A model generated the notes under the pieces. The model was not told the DNA's origin. It worked only from the letters and a program-made list of their open reading frames with translations, and ran no database searches. This document shows positions 6,751 to 13,146 of a stretch of DNA of 14,698 bases, piece by piece. Made by a program: the position numbers and the translations under genes. This DNA is from an uncultured Collinsella sp. (GTDB lineage Bacteria; Actinomycetota; Coriobacteriia; Coriobacteriales; Coriobacteriaceae), in contig CAUCTV010000030.1 in the NCBI GenBank assembly GCA_958445895.1, forward strand, positions 1 to 14,698, written 5' to 3'. Every line of letters begins with the position of its first letter. Within the stretch, counting starts at the first letter, position 1.

Positions 6751-7524
6751 ATGGTTGTCCAGTATCTTCTAGTTGCACTGGTCGCATTTATTGCGTCCAT
6801 GGACGAGCAATTATTTGGCATTACGATGCTTGGTCGTCCGCTGTTTACGAGCCTGTTTGTCGGCTTGATCCTTGGCGATGTCCAGCAGGGCGTTATCGTC
6901 GGCGCTGCTTTGGAGTCCATGTTCATGGGCGCCATCATGGTCGGCGCGGCGGTTCCTCCCGAGGTCTATGCCTCCGGCGTGCTTGGCTGCGCGTTTGCCG
7001 TCATTACGGGTACGGGCACGGCAACTGCCGTCGCGCTCGCCCTTCCCGTCTCCGTCTTCCTTCAGGTGTGGCGCAACTTCTGCTACGCCGTTCCGGGTGC
7101 CTTTGCCTGCAAGAAGATTGAGACCGCTCTGGCAAATCGCGATCTTGCCAAGGCGAATCTGTACCATCTGACTATCGTGCCGCTGTCGATTGGCATTCCG
7201 TCTGCACTGCTGGTGTTTGGCTCACTGTTCTTTGGTGCCGACCTCATCAACAATGCGCTCAACGCGATTCCGCAGTTTGTGATGGACGGCCTCAACGTTG
7301 CATCCGGCGTCATGGTCTGCATCGGCTTCGCACTTCTTATCAGGACCATGGGCGATAACAAGCTCCTTCCCTGGCTGTTCCTGGGCTTCATTATGGTCAT
7401 CTATCTCAAGATGGACGTGGTCGGCGTCGCCGCAGCTGCCATTTGCGTCGCGCTGCTCCTGGCCTTCCGCGAGGGCTCGTCCGGTCCGCAGACGGTTGCT
7501 GCAGATGAAGAGGAGGACTTCTAA
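6751..7524 (+). CDS. PTS mannose-family EIIC membrane component
   Basis: Predicted 257 residues, very hydrophobic with several membrane helices. The family pattern is clear: MDEQLFGITMLGRPLFTSLFVGLILGDVQQGVIVGAALE (in order, about residues 17-55), followed by a MFMGAIMVGAAVPPE loop. It forms the sugar channel with EIID in the cytoplasmic membrane. ATG 6751 is preferred to the in-frame TTG at 6742 because GGGG (6738-6741) is 9 nt upstream of the ATG. The C-terminus is an acidic tail ending EEEDF, whose codons also supply the AGGAGG ribosome-binding site of EIID. The stop overlaps the EIID start by one base, so the two are translationally coupled. Confidence 0.92.
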   Translation: MVVQYLLVALVAFIASMDEQLFGITMLGRPLFTSLFVGLILGDVQQGVIVGAALESMFMGAIMVGAAVPPEVYASGVLGCAFAVITGTGTATAVALALPVSVFLQVWRNFCYAVPGAFACKKIETALANRDLAKANLYHLTIVPLSIGIPSALLVFGSLFFGADLINNALNAIPQFVMDGLNVASGVMVCIGFALLIRTMGDNKLLPWLFLGFIMVIYLKMDVVGVAAAAICVALLLAFREGSSGPQTVAADEEEDF

Positions 7525-8372
7525 TGGCTATCCAGAACACCGACCTCAAAGAGGCCAAGAAGGACGCGATTATGACTCCCGATATGTATCGGAGCATGTT
7601 CCTTCGCCAGTTTACGAGCCAGTGCTCGCAGTCGTACGACAAGATGATGGCAATGGGCTTCATGTACACCATTCAGAAGCCCCTGCGAAAGATCTATCCC
7701 AACGACGACGATTACTATGCGGCGCTCGATCGCCATACCGAGTTCTTTAACATCACGCCTCATGTGCTTCCGTTTGTAGCCGGCCTAACGGTTTCGATGG
7801 AAGAGCAGGCGGCTGCCGATAAGAACTTCGACACGTCCTCGATTAACGCCATGAAGGTCGGCCTCATGGGACCGCTTTCCGGCATCGGCGATTCGTTCTA
7901 CTGGGGTACGTTCCGCGTGGTTGCCGCCGGCATTGGTATTGGCATCGCTTCGACGGGCAACCCGCTCGGCCCCATCGTGTACGCGCTCATCTACTCCGTG
8001 ATTAACTTTGCAACGCGTATCGTCGCTGCCCATCTGGGTTACGACTTGGGAACCAAGTTTTTGCAGCAGTCCGAAGAGAGCAACCTTATGTCTCGCATGA
8101 CGCATGCTGCCGGTGTCCTCGGAATGACCGTTATCGGCGCCATGATTGCGGCACAGGTCTCGCTGTCCACGGCTTTGACCTTTGACGTGGGTGGTTCGGA
8201 GATTGTCCTGCAGGATCTGTTCGATTCGATCTTCCCCGGTCTGCTGCCCTTGCTGGCAACGTTCGCTTGCGTTGCCCTCTATAAAAAGGGCGTCAAGACC
8301 ATTTGGATCATCTTGGGCATCTTCGCAATCTGCATCATCGGAACGGGCTTGGGAGTGTTCGCGGCGGCGTAA
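7524..8372 (+). CDS. PTS mannose-family EIID membrane component
   Basis: Predicted 282 residues, normal for EIID. The conserved GLMGPLSGIGDSFYWGTFRVVAAGIGIGIA segment (roughly residues 112-141) matches the family's G-P-L-A-G-x-GD-x-x-WG motif. The N-terminal about 90 residues are soluble and amphipathic (MGFMYTIQKPLRKIY); the C-terminal half has several membrane helices. It pairs with EIIC to form the permease. The ATG overlaps the EIIC TAA by one base, with AGGAGG (7511-7516) at 7 nt. It is the last gene of the unit and is followed by a terminator. Confidence 0.93.
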   Translation: MAIQNTDLKEAKKDAIMTPDMYRSMFLRQFTSQCSQSYDKMMAMGFMYTIQKPLRKIYPNDDDYYAALDRHTEFFNITPHVLPFVAGLTVSMEEQAAADKNFDTSSINAMKVGLMGPLSGIGDSFYWGTFRVVAAGIGIGIASTGNPLGPIVYALIYSVINFATRIVAAHLGYDLGTKFLQQSEESNLMSRMTHAAGVLGMTVIGAMIAAQVSLSTALTFDVGGSEIVLQDLFDSIFPGLLPLLATFACVALYKKGVKTIWIILGIFAICIIGTGLGVFAAA

Positions 8373-8417
8373 TGTTGACTGCTATGCTCGCGCGTTGGAT
8401 AACTAACTGACCGTTTG

Positions 8418-8455
8418 AAAACGGGGCTCGGCGTAAGGCCGACCCCGTTTTTTGT
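8418..8455 (+). terminator. Rho-independent terminator of the PTS locus
   Basis: Arms AAAACGGGGCTCGGC (8418-8432) and GCCGACCCCGTTTT (8438-8451) pair with one bulged base around a 5-nt loop, followed by TTTTTTGTTT. It lies 46 nt after the EIID stop. Confidence 0.88.
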
Positions 8456-8460
8456 TTGAG

Positions 8461-8494
8461 GGATTTTCCGACCGTCCAATAATCCACGCTCATG
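8461..8494. repeat. Second copy of the GGATTTTCGGAC-type intergenic repeat
   Basis: GGATTTTCCGAC (8461-8472) is followed at once by inverted GTCCAATAATCCACGCTCAT (8474-8493), so the pair can fold into a compact hairpin. The second arm and the bases after it (CACGCTCATGCATCACTCACG) match the sequence at 3353-3377 well, showing that the two gene-free regions share a common element. Confidence 0.5.
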
Positions 8495-8506
8495 CATCAC
8501 TCACGC

Positions 8507-8574
8507 ATCTCTCGTCTCTCATTCGTCACTAACACGAGAGATAGATTAAAGACGAGAGATAATTACGAGAGATA
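8507..8574. repeat. 68-bp repeat, copy A (three ACGAGAGAT boxes plus an inverted arm)
   Basis: The box ACGAGAGAT occurs at 8534, 8552 and 8565 (steps of 18 and 13 bases). An inverted arm ATCTCTCGTCT (8507-8517) can pair with AGACGAGAGAT (8550-8560). The whole 68-bp unit recurs 164 bases downstream with about 57 of 68 identical positions by hand count. It lies upstream of the possible promoter at 8622-8650. Confidence 0.75.
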
Positions 8575-8621
8575 GCTCAGCAGCAAAGAGACAAGCAACC
8601 ATGGTATTGTCTCAATATCGA

Positions 8622-8650
8622 TTGTTCCACCAGCAAAAACATGATTTAAT
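8622..8650 (+). promoter_or_regulatory. Possible promoter of the AlbA_2/ATP-binding gene
   Basis: TTGTTC (8622-8627) and TTTAAT (8645-8650) are separated by 17 nt. The pair lies between the two copies of the 68-bp repeat and about 150 nt before the start codon. This is a consensus match only. Confidence 0.4.
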
Positions 8651-8670
8651 GAAGCAGGTAGAGATATCTT

Positions 8671-8738
8671 ATCTCTCATCTTTCACTCATATCTAATACG
8701 AGAGATAACAGAAAGACGAGAGATAATTACGAGAGATA
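8671..8738. repeat. 68-bp repeat, copy B (three ACGAGAGAT boxes)
   Basis: ACGAGAGAT boxes lie at 8698, 8716 and 8729, with exactly the same 18- and 13-base steps as copy A, and an ATCTCTC arm at 8671-8677. A further degenerate box GAGAGACGAGGG follows at about 8742-8753. The position just downstream of the possible -10 element would suit an operator. Confidence 0.75.
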
Positions 8739-8801
8739 ACTGAGAGACGAGGGAAATCCGTCTGCGGCATTCTCCGCAGGACCAAGCGAAGGGACGTGCA
8801 G

Positions 8802-10268
8802 ATGAACGAAAACGAGCTGGCCGGTTTGCTCGAGTCTTTAAGACGCATGGGCTCGGACGATCTTAACGTCGAGGTCAAGGAGAGCGCCACGACACTTTCC
8901 CGCGACGTATGGGAAACGGTCAGCGCTTTCGCAAACACCGCCGGCGGCATCATCGTACTCGGAGTGAGCGAGCGCGCGGGTTTTGTCCCAGTTGCAAACT
9001 TTGAGACCGAGAAAGTGCTCAACCAATTCGTGGCGGGCATGGGCGATGCTGGCGGTCGCGGAAAGCTGGCCAATCCGCCCAAATACACCATTGAGCGCGT
9101 GGAGCTCCAGGGCACCGTGGTTCTAGTCATCGCGATTGAGGAGCTTGACCCGTCGAGCAAGCCTTGCTATGTCATGGAGCGGGGCGCTCAAGGTGGCAGC
9201 TACAAACGCATCGATGACAAAGATGTCCCGCTTTCGTCGACCGAGGTTTTGGCACTGTCGTCATATGAACGGACGAGTCCTAGCGATCGCGATGCGGTGC
9301 CCGGCACGAGTGTGGGCGATCTCGACGAGTCGCTGGTCGACCGCACGATAGAGCGTGCCTATTCGTTGACGCCTCGAGCGATGCGCGGTGCGGCGGACAA
9401 GAAGACAAAGATGGAGCGTCTGAATTTCCTCGACTTCCAGGGCAATGTTACCAAGGCCGGCCTCCTTGCCGCGGGCGTTTACCCTCAGCAGTTCTATCCC
9501 AAGCTCTTCATTGATGTGGCTGTCCATGCGGGAACTCAAAAGGGCGCTGCGGGACCGCTAAGATTTATGGACCGCACAGTCTGCGAGGGCACCCTGGGCG
9601 AGATGATTTCGGATACTGTCGCGGCTGTCGCCAAAAACCTGCGCCGCACCTCGACCGTCCAAGGCATCTCGCGTATCGACTCGCTGGAGATTCCCGAGGA
9701 GGTCCTGCGCGAGGCAGTCGCCAACGCGGTTATCCACAGGGAATACGGGGATCGGTTCTGTGGGCAATCGATCACCGTCGACGTTTTTGACGACCGTATC
9801 GAGGTGACGAATCCCGGCGGCCTTTATGGAGGGAAGACTCGCGAGAACTTGTTTGACGGCAGCTCCCGATGCCGTAACGCGACGCTCGTGAAACTCATGT
9901 CGATTGTCCCGCTGCCGGATGGCGCAGGTTCGCCGGCTGAGGGCAATGGCTCGGGCATCCCGATGATGATCGATGCCATGCGCGCGCATGGTCTGGCCGA
10001 GCCCCTGTTCTGCCCGGGGTTCGATCGGTTCAAGGTCGTACTTTACCGTTCAAAGATCGAGCCGGTCGATCATGGCGGGGGCTTAATTGTGACGGCACTC
10101 AAACATTACGGCGAGCTGGGGACGCGTGAGCTGGCAGAACGCACGGAGCTTACAATTTCCCAGGTTAGGTCGCGCGTCAACGCGCTCATTGCTCAAGGCG
10201 AGCTTGAGCCCACGGCGCCGGCGACGAGCCGCAACCGCAAATATCGACTATCAGAGCGCGTGGAATAA
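8802..10268 (+). CDS. AlbA_2 (Schlafen-type) and ATP-binding domain protein, putative transcriptional regulator
   Basis: Predicted 488 residues. The N-terminal AlbA_2 domain (about 18-140) shows LNVEVKES, then FANTAGGIIVLGVSE, the family's hallmark. A GHKL-type ATP-binding domain follows: N box EAVANAVIHREY (304-315), a loop DRIEVTNPGG (331-340) and a glycine-rich GNGSGI (381-386). The C-terminus (about 428-485) looks like a winged helix (TRELAERTELTISQVRSRVNALIAQGEL). Proteins with this layout are usually annotated as ATP-binding or DNA-binding regulators; the target is rarely known. ATG 8802 is chosen because AAGGG lies 8 nt before it; the in-frame GTG at 8796 is too close. A small hairpin CTGCGG/CCGCAG (8762-8779) precedes the ribosome-binding site. 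The repeat arrays upstream suggest autoregulation. Domain calls are firm; function is inferred. Confidence 0.88.
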   Translation: MNENELAGLLESLRRMGSDDLNVEVKESATTLSRDVWETVSAFANTAGGIIVLGVSERAGFVPVANFETEKVLNQFVAGMGDAGGRGKLANPPKYTIERVELQGTVVLVIAIEELDPSSKPCYVMERGAQGGSYKRIDDKDVPLSSTEVLALSSYERTSPSDRDAVPGTSVGDLDESLVDRTIERAYSLTPRAMRGAADKKTKMERLNFLDFQGNVTKAGLLAAGVYPQQFYPKLFIDVAVHAGTQKGAAGPLRFMDRTVCEGTLGEMISDTVAAVAKNLRRTSTVQGISRIDSLEIPEEVLREAVANAVIHREYGDRFCGQSITVDVFDDRIEVTNPGGLYGGKTRENLFDGSSRCRNATLVKLMSIVPLPDGAGSPAEGNGSGIPMMIDAMRAHGLAEPLFCPGFDRFKVVLYRSKIEPVDHGGGLIVTALKHYGELGTRELAERTELTISQVRSRVNALIAQGELEPTAPATSRNRKYRLSERVE

Positions 10269-10273
10269 ATGCG

Positions 10274-10322
10274 TTAGTGGACGAGGCAACCCAATAATTG
10301 ACCCTCAATTGGCGCCCACTAA
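10274..10322. other. Imperfect inverted repeat between convergent genes
   Basis: TTAGTGG (10274-10280) and CCACTAA (10316-10322) enclose a smaller AATTG...CAATT pair. No T run is present. It lies between the ends of two convergent genes and may act as a weak bidirectional stop signal. Confidence 0.25.
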
Positions 10323-10368
10323 GGTAAAGCGGTTGTTGCTCAGTCGACGGTGGTGCTAAAGACTCGGC

Positions 10369-10860
10369 TTACGCCGGCATGGCCCCGAACCCGTCCATCA
10401 AGAACAGCCTAAGAACCAGCTTGATGACATTTCCCGGTTTGACTTCAGCCGTGCCAAAGACGTGACGCTCGGCGAGCTCACTGCAGTATGCATAGATGTC
10501 ACGGATAAGGTCCGCGCCCGAAAGCGTAAACATGTAGCCTACGTCCGAAAGCGCATTGGGCGCGGCGGGCAACTTGGTCATGCGACAAAAGGTCAACAGG
10601 TCGGGCGCCATAGCGTCTTGGTAGCCAAGATGGCCGCCGTCTTCTTGTGCGGCGAGTTCCAGCTGGCGTACTCGATCAAGCGCCGCTGCCAGCACAAAGC
10701 TCGGTGTGGGCGCATTGACGTCTTCCGTGTTCGCCACGAGTTTGCCCGCCGCCTGTGTGACAAGCCAGGCGACCTCGCGCTGGCAACGCACGGCCTTGCG
10801 CGTAACCGGCTTGATGGACGAAGAAGAAACGCTCCCCTTAGGCGGATTCGAAGCAGCCAT
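10369..10860 (-). CDS. Hypothetical protein, 163 residues
   Basis: I do not recognise this protein. It has a Ser/Pro/Lys-rich, positively charged N-terminus (MAASNPPKGSVSSSSIKP), a helical middle part with TEDVNAPTPSFVLAAALDRVRQLE, and a C-terminal section DLIRDIYAYCSELAERHVFG...GNVIKLVLRLFLMDGFGAMPA. No signal peptide, zinc motif or obvious catalytic motif is visible. The start is well supported: GGGAGGG lies a few bases before the ATG. It converges with the AlbA_2 gene and its start is only 11 bases from that of the divergent gene at 10872. The overall helical, soluble character would fit a small DNA- or protein-binding factor, but that is a guess. Confidence 0.7.
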   Translation of the reverse strand: MAASNPPKGSVSSSSIKPVTRKAVRCQREVAWLVTQAAGKLVANTEDVNAPTPSFVLAAALDRVRQLELAAQEDGGHLGYQDAMAPDLLTFCRMTKLPAAPNALSDVGYMFTLSGADLIRDIYAYCSELAERHVFGTAEVKPGNVIKLVLRLFLMDGFGAMPA

Positions 10861-10871
10861 AAGACCCTCCC

Positions 10872-11441
10872 ATGAACAATCCGGCCCAACAAGCCCGGAT
10901 GAAACACGTGCTACATCAGTATACAGGGGAGTGGGGTAGCGGGGTACAAGCGCGCCAGCGGCAAACCGAGAGCATCAACAATGTGCCTCCGCTCTATTTG
11001 GACGATGGTACGTGGGTCATTAAGTACTCGGTTCAAGCGCCGGGTACCGTTGGTTTTCGAGACCAGAATTACAACCGTAAAATGCTCAACTGCATGGAAT
11101 GTGACGTCCCAGTCGGAGTCATATTTGCAACCGAGGTGGGCTATAAGGTGCTCGGCCTTGCGTTTGTTGAGCGGTTCGAGCCCGAAAACGGATGGTTTGT
11201 TCTGCACGGTCCTGTTCATAAAGGCGGACCGGACCCTCGTTTTGCGCCCGACATGAGTTATCTGAAGCACATACCCGTCGATATTGAGTTTGCCGGACAG
11301 GGTGCGACCGACGATGAAATTTGGCTTTGGCGGTCTTTTTCGATCGTGCTGTTTGATCGGATCGCGTGGCGATGCAATCTCGCACACGCCTGCCGGTGCA
11401 TGCTCTTCCTGATTTGTATAGCGAGAGGGGAGCGAACGTGA
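10872..11441 (+). CDS. Hypothetical protein with possible SRA/PUA-like domain of the HNH-nuclease N-terminal type
   Basis: Predicted 189 residues. Residues about 38-120 (PPLYLDDGTWVIKY..., NRKMLNCMECDVPVGVIF, YKVLGLAFVERF, WFVLHGPV) resemble, from memory, the N-terminal domain found before HNH nuclease domains in some actinobacterial restriction-type proteins. No HNH motif follows. The last about 40 residues (IVLFDRIAWRCNLAHACRCMLFLICIARGERT) look unlike the rest and may be out-of-frame translation after an old deletion or frameshift. The start is uncertain: ATG 10872 and ATG 10899 both lack a clear ribosome-binding site. The stop overlaps the GTG start of the next gene (GTGA, 11438-11441), implying coupled translation. 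The domain reading is tentative; this may be a truncated gene. Confidence 0.55.
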   Translation: MNNPAQQARMKHVLHQYTGEWGSGVQARQRQTESINNVPPLYLDDGTWVIKYSVQAPGTVGFRDQNYNRKMLNCMECDVPVGVIFATEVGYKVLGLAFVERFEPENGWFVLHGPVHKGGPDPRFAPDMSYLKHIPVDIEFAGQGATDDEIWLWRSFSIVLFDRIAWRCNLAHACRCMLFLICIARGERT

Positions 11442-11722
11442 GCTGGCGAGGCGATATTGCGATGGGGAAGTACGGAAAACTGCCGCGTGCCCTTATAGAC
11501 AACAATATGTTTCCGAGCGTAGAGGTTGATTGCGGGTCGTTTGTCGTCACCTGCCCTTGCTGCGGCTCGCAAATACCGTGTCTCGACATTCGGTTCATCG
11601 ATGCACGTGACAGGTTCAGCGACGAAGTGAGGAAACGTACGGGCGTTCATATGCCGGTGTATCCGGAGAAATGCCCTGTTTGTGGCCTCGATATCGTGTA
11701 CGACGCCGGCGACGAGGGATAG
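11438..11722 (+). CDS. Small double-CxxC zinc-ribbon protein
   Basis: Predicted 94 residues starting at a GTG that overlaps the previous stop by GTGA; AGGGGAG precedes it by 5-6 nt, making this start much better than the in-frame codons further upstream at 11366/11372. Two Cys pairs (Cys39-Pro-Cys-Cys42 and Cys79-Pro-Val-Cys82), each followed by Gly, form a typical zinc ribbon. Between them lies IRFIDARDRFSDEVRKRTGV. No other domain is recognised. The coupling suggests it works with, or was once part of a set with, the upstream protein. It converges with the DUF5710-type gene 38 bases away. Zinc binding is a motif-based inference. Confidence 0.72.
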   Translation: MSWRGDIAMGKYGKLPRALIDNNMFPSVEVDCGSFVVTCPCCGSQIPCLDIRFIDARDRFSDEVRKRTGVHMPVYPEKCPVCGLDIVYDAGDEG

Positions 11723-11760
11723 GTGATGCGGAGGAGCTGACTGTGAAGACATCTCTGTCC

Positions 11761-12447
11761 CTATAAATAAACCCCCTCACCGAGCTGCTTGTGGAACTCG
11801 GCGTGATGGTCGCGTGCCCAGGTAAAGAGCGCCTGGTCAAAGTCGGTGCGCGTGGTCGGGACGCCAAAAACGCCGGCAACTTCGACGCGCACAAACTCCA
11901 GTGCCGGCAGCTTGTTGATGGCAGTGAGGGCAAACGGGGACGAGGGCTCCTCGAACAGATAGCGGCTGCCTTGCAGCGCGTCGCAACTGGTGCACGTGTT
12001 GCCGAGCGACGGGGTTTTGGAGGCTCGCGCGCCTACGGGCTTGTAGCCGCAGCGCTTATGAAGGTAGTCGCGGATCTCGCCCGGCGCGCAGCCAAGAGCG
12101 GGCACGATGGCGAGTGCGTTGGCGTTGGCCGTGTCGATGGCAATGTGCCCGGCCTTGTTGGGCGCGTGCGCGATGGCGATGCTCTGGTCGTTATCGGTTC
12201 GATAGGGAATGCCGAAGGCCGCGACCGAGGTCTCTTTGTGACACTTCCAGCACTCGCGCTTGCCCAGTACTAGATATATATACGGCGCTGAGGGGTCGGA
12301 TCGGTCAACACCGGGCAGCCACTCGGCAAAGGGCTCGGGGTTGACGCCGCTGGGTACACACCAGATCTTCTTGGTCCGGTCCCATTTGGCGCCCAGCGCT
12401 TTGGCTTCTTCTTTGTGCGAAAAGGGGACATCGAGCTCGGTGCGCAT
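11761..12447 (-). CDS. DUF5710-type domain protein with two CxxC pairs
   Basis: Predicted 228 residues. The N-terminus (about 4-45: LDVPFSHKEEAKALGAKWDRTKKIWCVP, then a W) is characteristic of the DUF5710 domain, a small module often attached to DNA-processing proteins such as primases and helicases. Two Cys pairs follow: Cys66-x-x-Cys69 (RECWKCHKE) and Cys152-x-x-Cys155 (NTCTSCDAL), which may bind one zinc. The C-terminal FDQALFTWARDHHAEFHKQLGEG is helical. ATG 12445-12447 is preceded by AAGGAG with 5 nt spacing, which decides against the longer reading that begins at 12483. Role unknown; a nucleic-acid-related function is only suggested by the domain. Confidence 0.8.
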   Translation of the reverse strand: MRTELDVPFSHKEEAKALGAKWDRTKKIWCVPSGVNPEPFAEWLPGVDRSDPSAPYIYLVLGKRECWKCHKETSVAAFGIPYRTDNDQSIAIAHAPNKAGHIAIDTANANALAIVPALGCAPGEIRDYLHKRCGYKPVGARASKTPSLGNTCTSCDALQGSRYLFEEPSSPFALTAINKLPALEFVRVEVAGVFGVPTTRTDFDQALFTWARDHHAEFHKQLGEGVYL

Positions 12448-12734
12448 GGCGGCTCCTTGGTGCTGCGGGTGCAAGTGGCTCAAGGATACCGCAGGGCGCA
12501 GACATCGCGGCGTTTTGCTGAGAAGTTGCGGTGCGGACTGATTGGTTATGCCGATGGATAGATTGGTAAGTAGATGGTCGGCTTTTGGCCAGTTGGGCGG
12601 TTGGAGCAGCTTGTGGCGCAGTTTTGTGTCTGGCTATTGTTGGTGTTGGGGTATTGAATTTGTTTGGCAGCCATTTGTCAGGTGAATTGGTGTTACGTTG
12701 CGATGACGGTTGGAGCTGCCAGTGGATTTGGCGA
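12448..12734. other. Gene-free stretch with strong G+T skew on the plus strand
   Basis: No convincing gene is present. About 12540-12720 is visibly rich in G and T on the plus strand (many GTTGG, TTGGTG and TTTG words), hence A+C-rich on the minus strand, immediately downstream of the tRNA terminator. The promoter of the DUF5710-type gene must lie in the first part, but no good element pair was found. Confidence 0.4.
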
Positions 12735-12774
12735 CATAAAACAAAACAGCCCAGAGGACATAGCCTCTGAGCTG
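12735..12774 (-). terminator. Rho-independent terminator of tRNA-Val
   Basis: On the minus strand CAGCTCAGAGG and CCTCTGGGCTG (12764-12774 with 12747-12757) form an 11-bp stem with one mismatch and a 6-nt loop, followed by TTTTGTTTTA. It begins 9 bases after the tRNA 3' end. Confidence 0.88.
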
Positions 12775-12782
12775 CGAACATT

Positions 12783-12857
12783 TGGTGGGCGTTAGAAGAT
12801 TTGAACTTCTGACCTCTTCCGTGTCAGGGAAGCGCTCTCCCCCTGAGCTAAACGCCC
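12783..12857 (-). tRNA. tRNA-Val (anticodon GAC)
   Basis: 75 nt with an encoded CCA end (TGG at 12783-12785). The acceptor stem GGGCGTT pairs with AACGCCC. The D arm has TTAGCTCAGGGGGAGAGC, the anticodon stem CTTCC/GGAAG closes the loop CTGACAC with anticodon GAC (12823-12825), and the T arm has AGAAG-TTCAAATC-TTCT. All cloverleaf parts are present and intact. Confidence 0.96.
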
Positions 12858-12886
12858 GATCAAGGGTGCGCAAGCGCGCAAGGGAT

Positions 12887-12915
12887 AATATAACGGAGCC
12901 TGAACTCGGTGGCAA
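12887..12915 (-). promoter_or_regulatory. Promoter of tRNA-Val
   Basis: On the minus strand TTGCCA (12910-12915) and TATATT (12887-12892) are separated by exactly 17 nt, about 30 nt before the mature tRNA 5' end. A short GC-rich stretch follows the -10 element, as is common for stable-RNA promoters. Confidence 0.7.
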
Positions 12916-13146
12916 GAACATTTTTAAAAATCGCTTACATTGTGGAATTCGGGGGCTTTGTCATATCCATTTCAAAAGAGCCTGCTGCCGCGATTTGACT
13001 GTCGCATAATGCAAGGCCATTGCGGTATCGAGCTATGGAAAGACGTCTGCGGAATTGTCCTACCGATAAGCGGACAAGCCTCCAGCTGGTGCCTTCGCCG
13101 TGGTAAGGTAAGCCGAATTGTTTCCAGGCTGCTTCGAGGGAATGGA

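Noticed and set aside
8507..8738. CRISPR array
   Set aside because: The boxes are only 9 bases with 4-9 base gaps, there are just two larger copies, and no cas genes are present.
12783..12857. Integration (att) site at the tRNA 3' end
   Set aside because: No second copy of the tRNA 3' end and no integrase gene could be found in the window.
12940..13146. Upstream extension of the EamA reading frame
   Set aside because: The extension has no family similarity, no ribosome-binding site and no membrane or signal character, whereas ATG 13147 has GAGGG at 6 nt.
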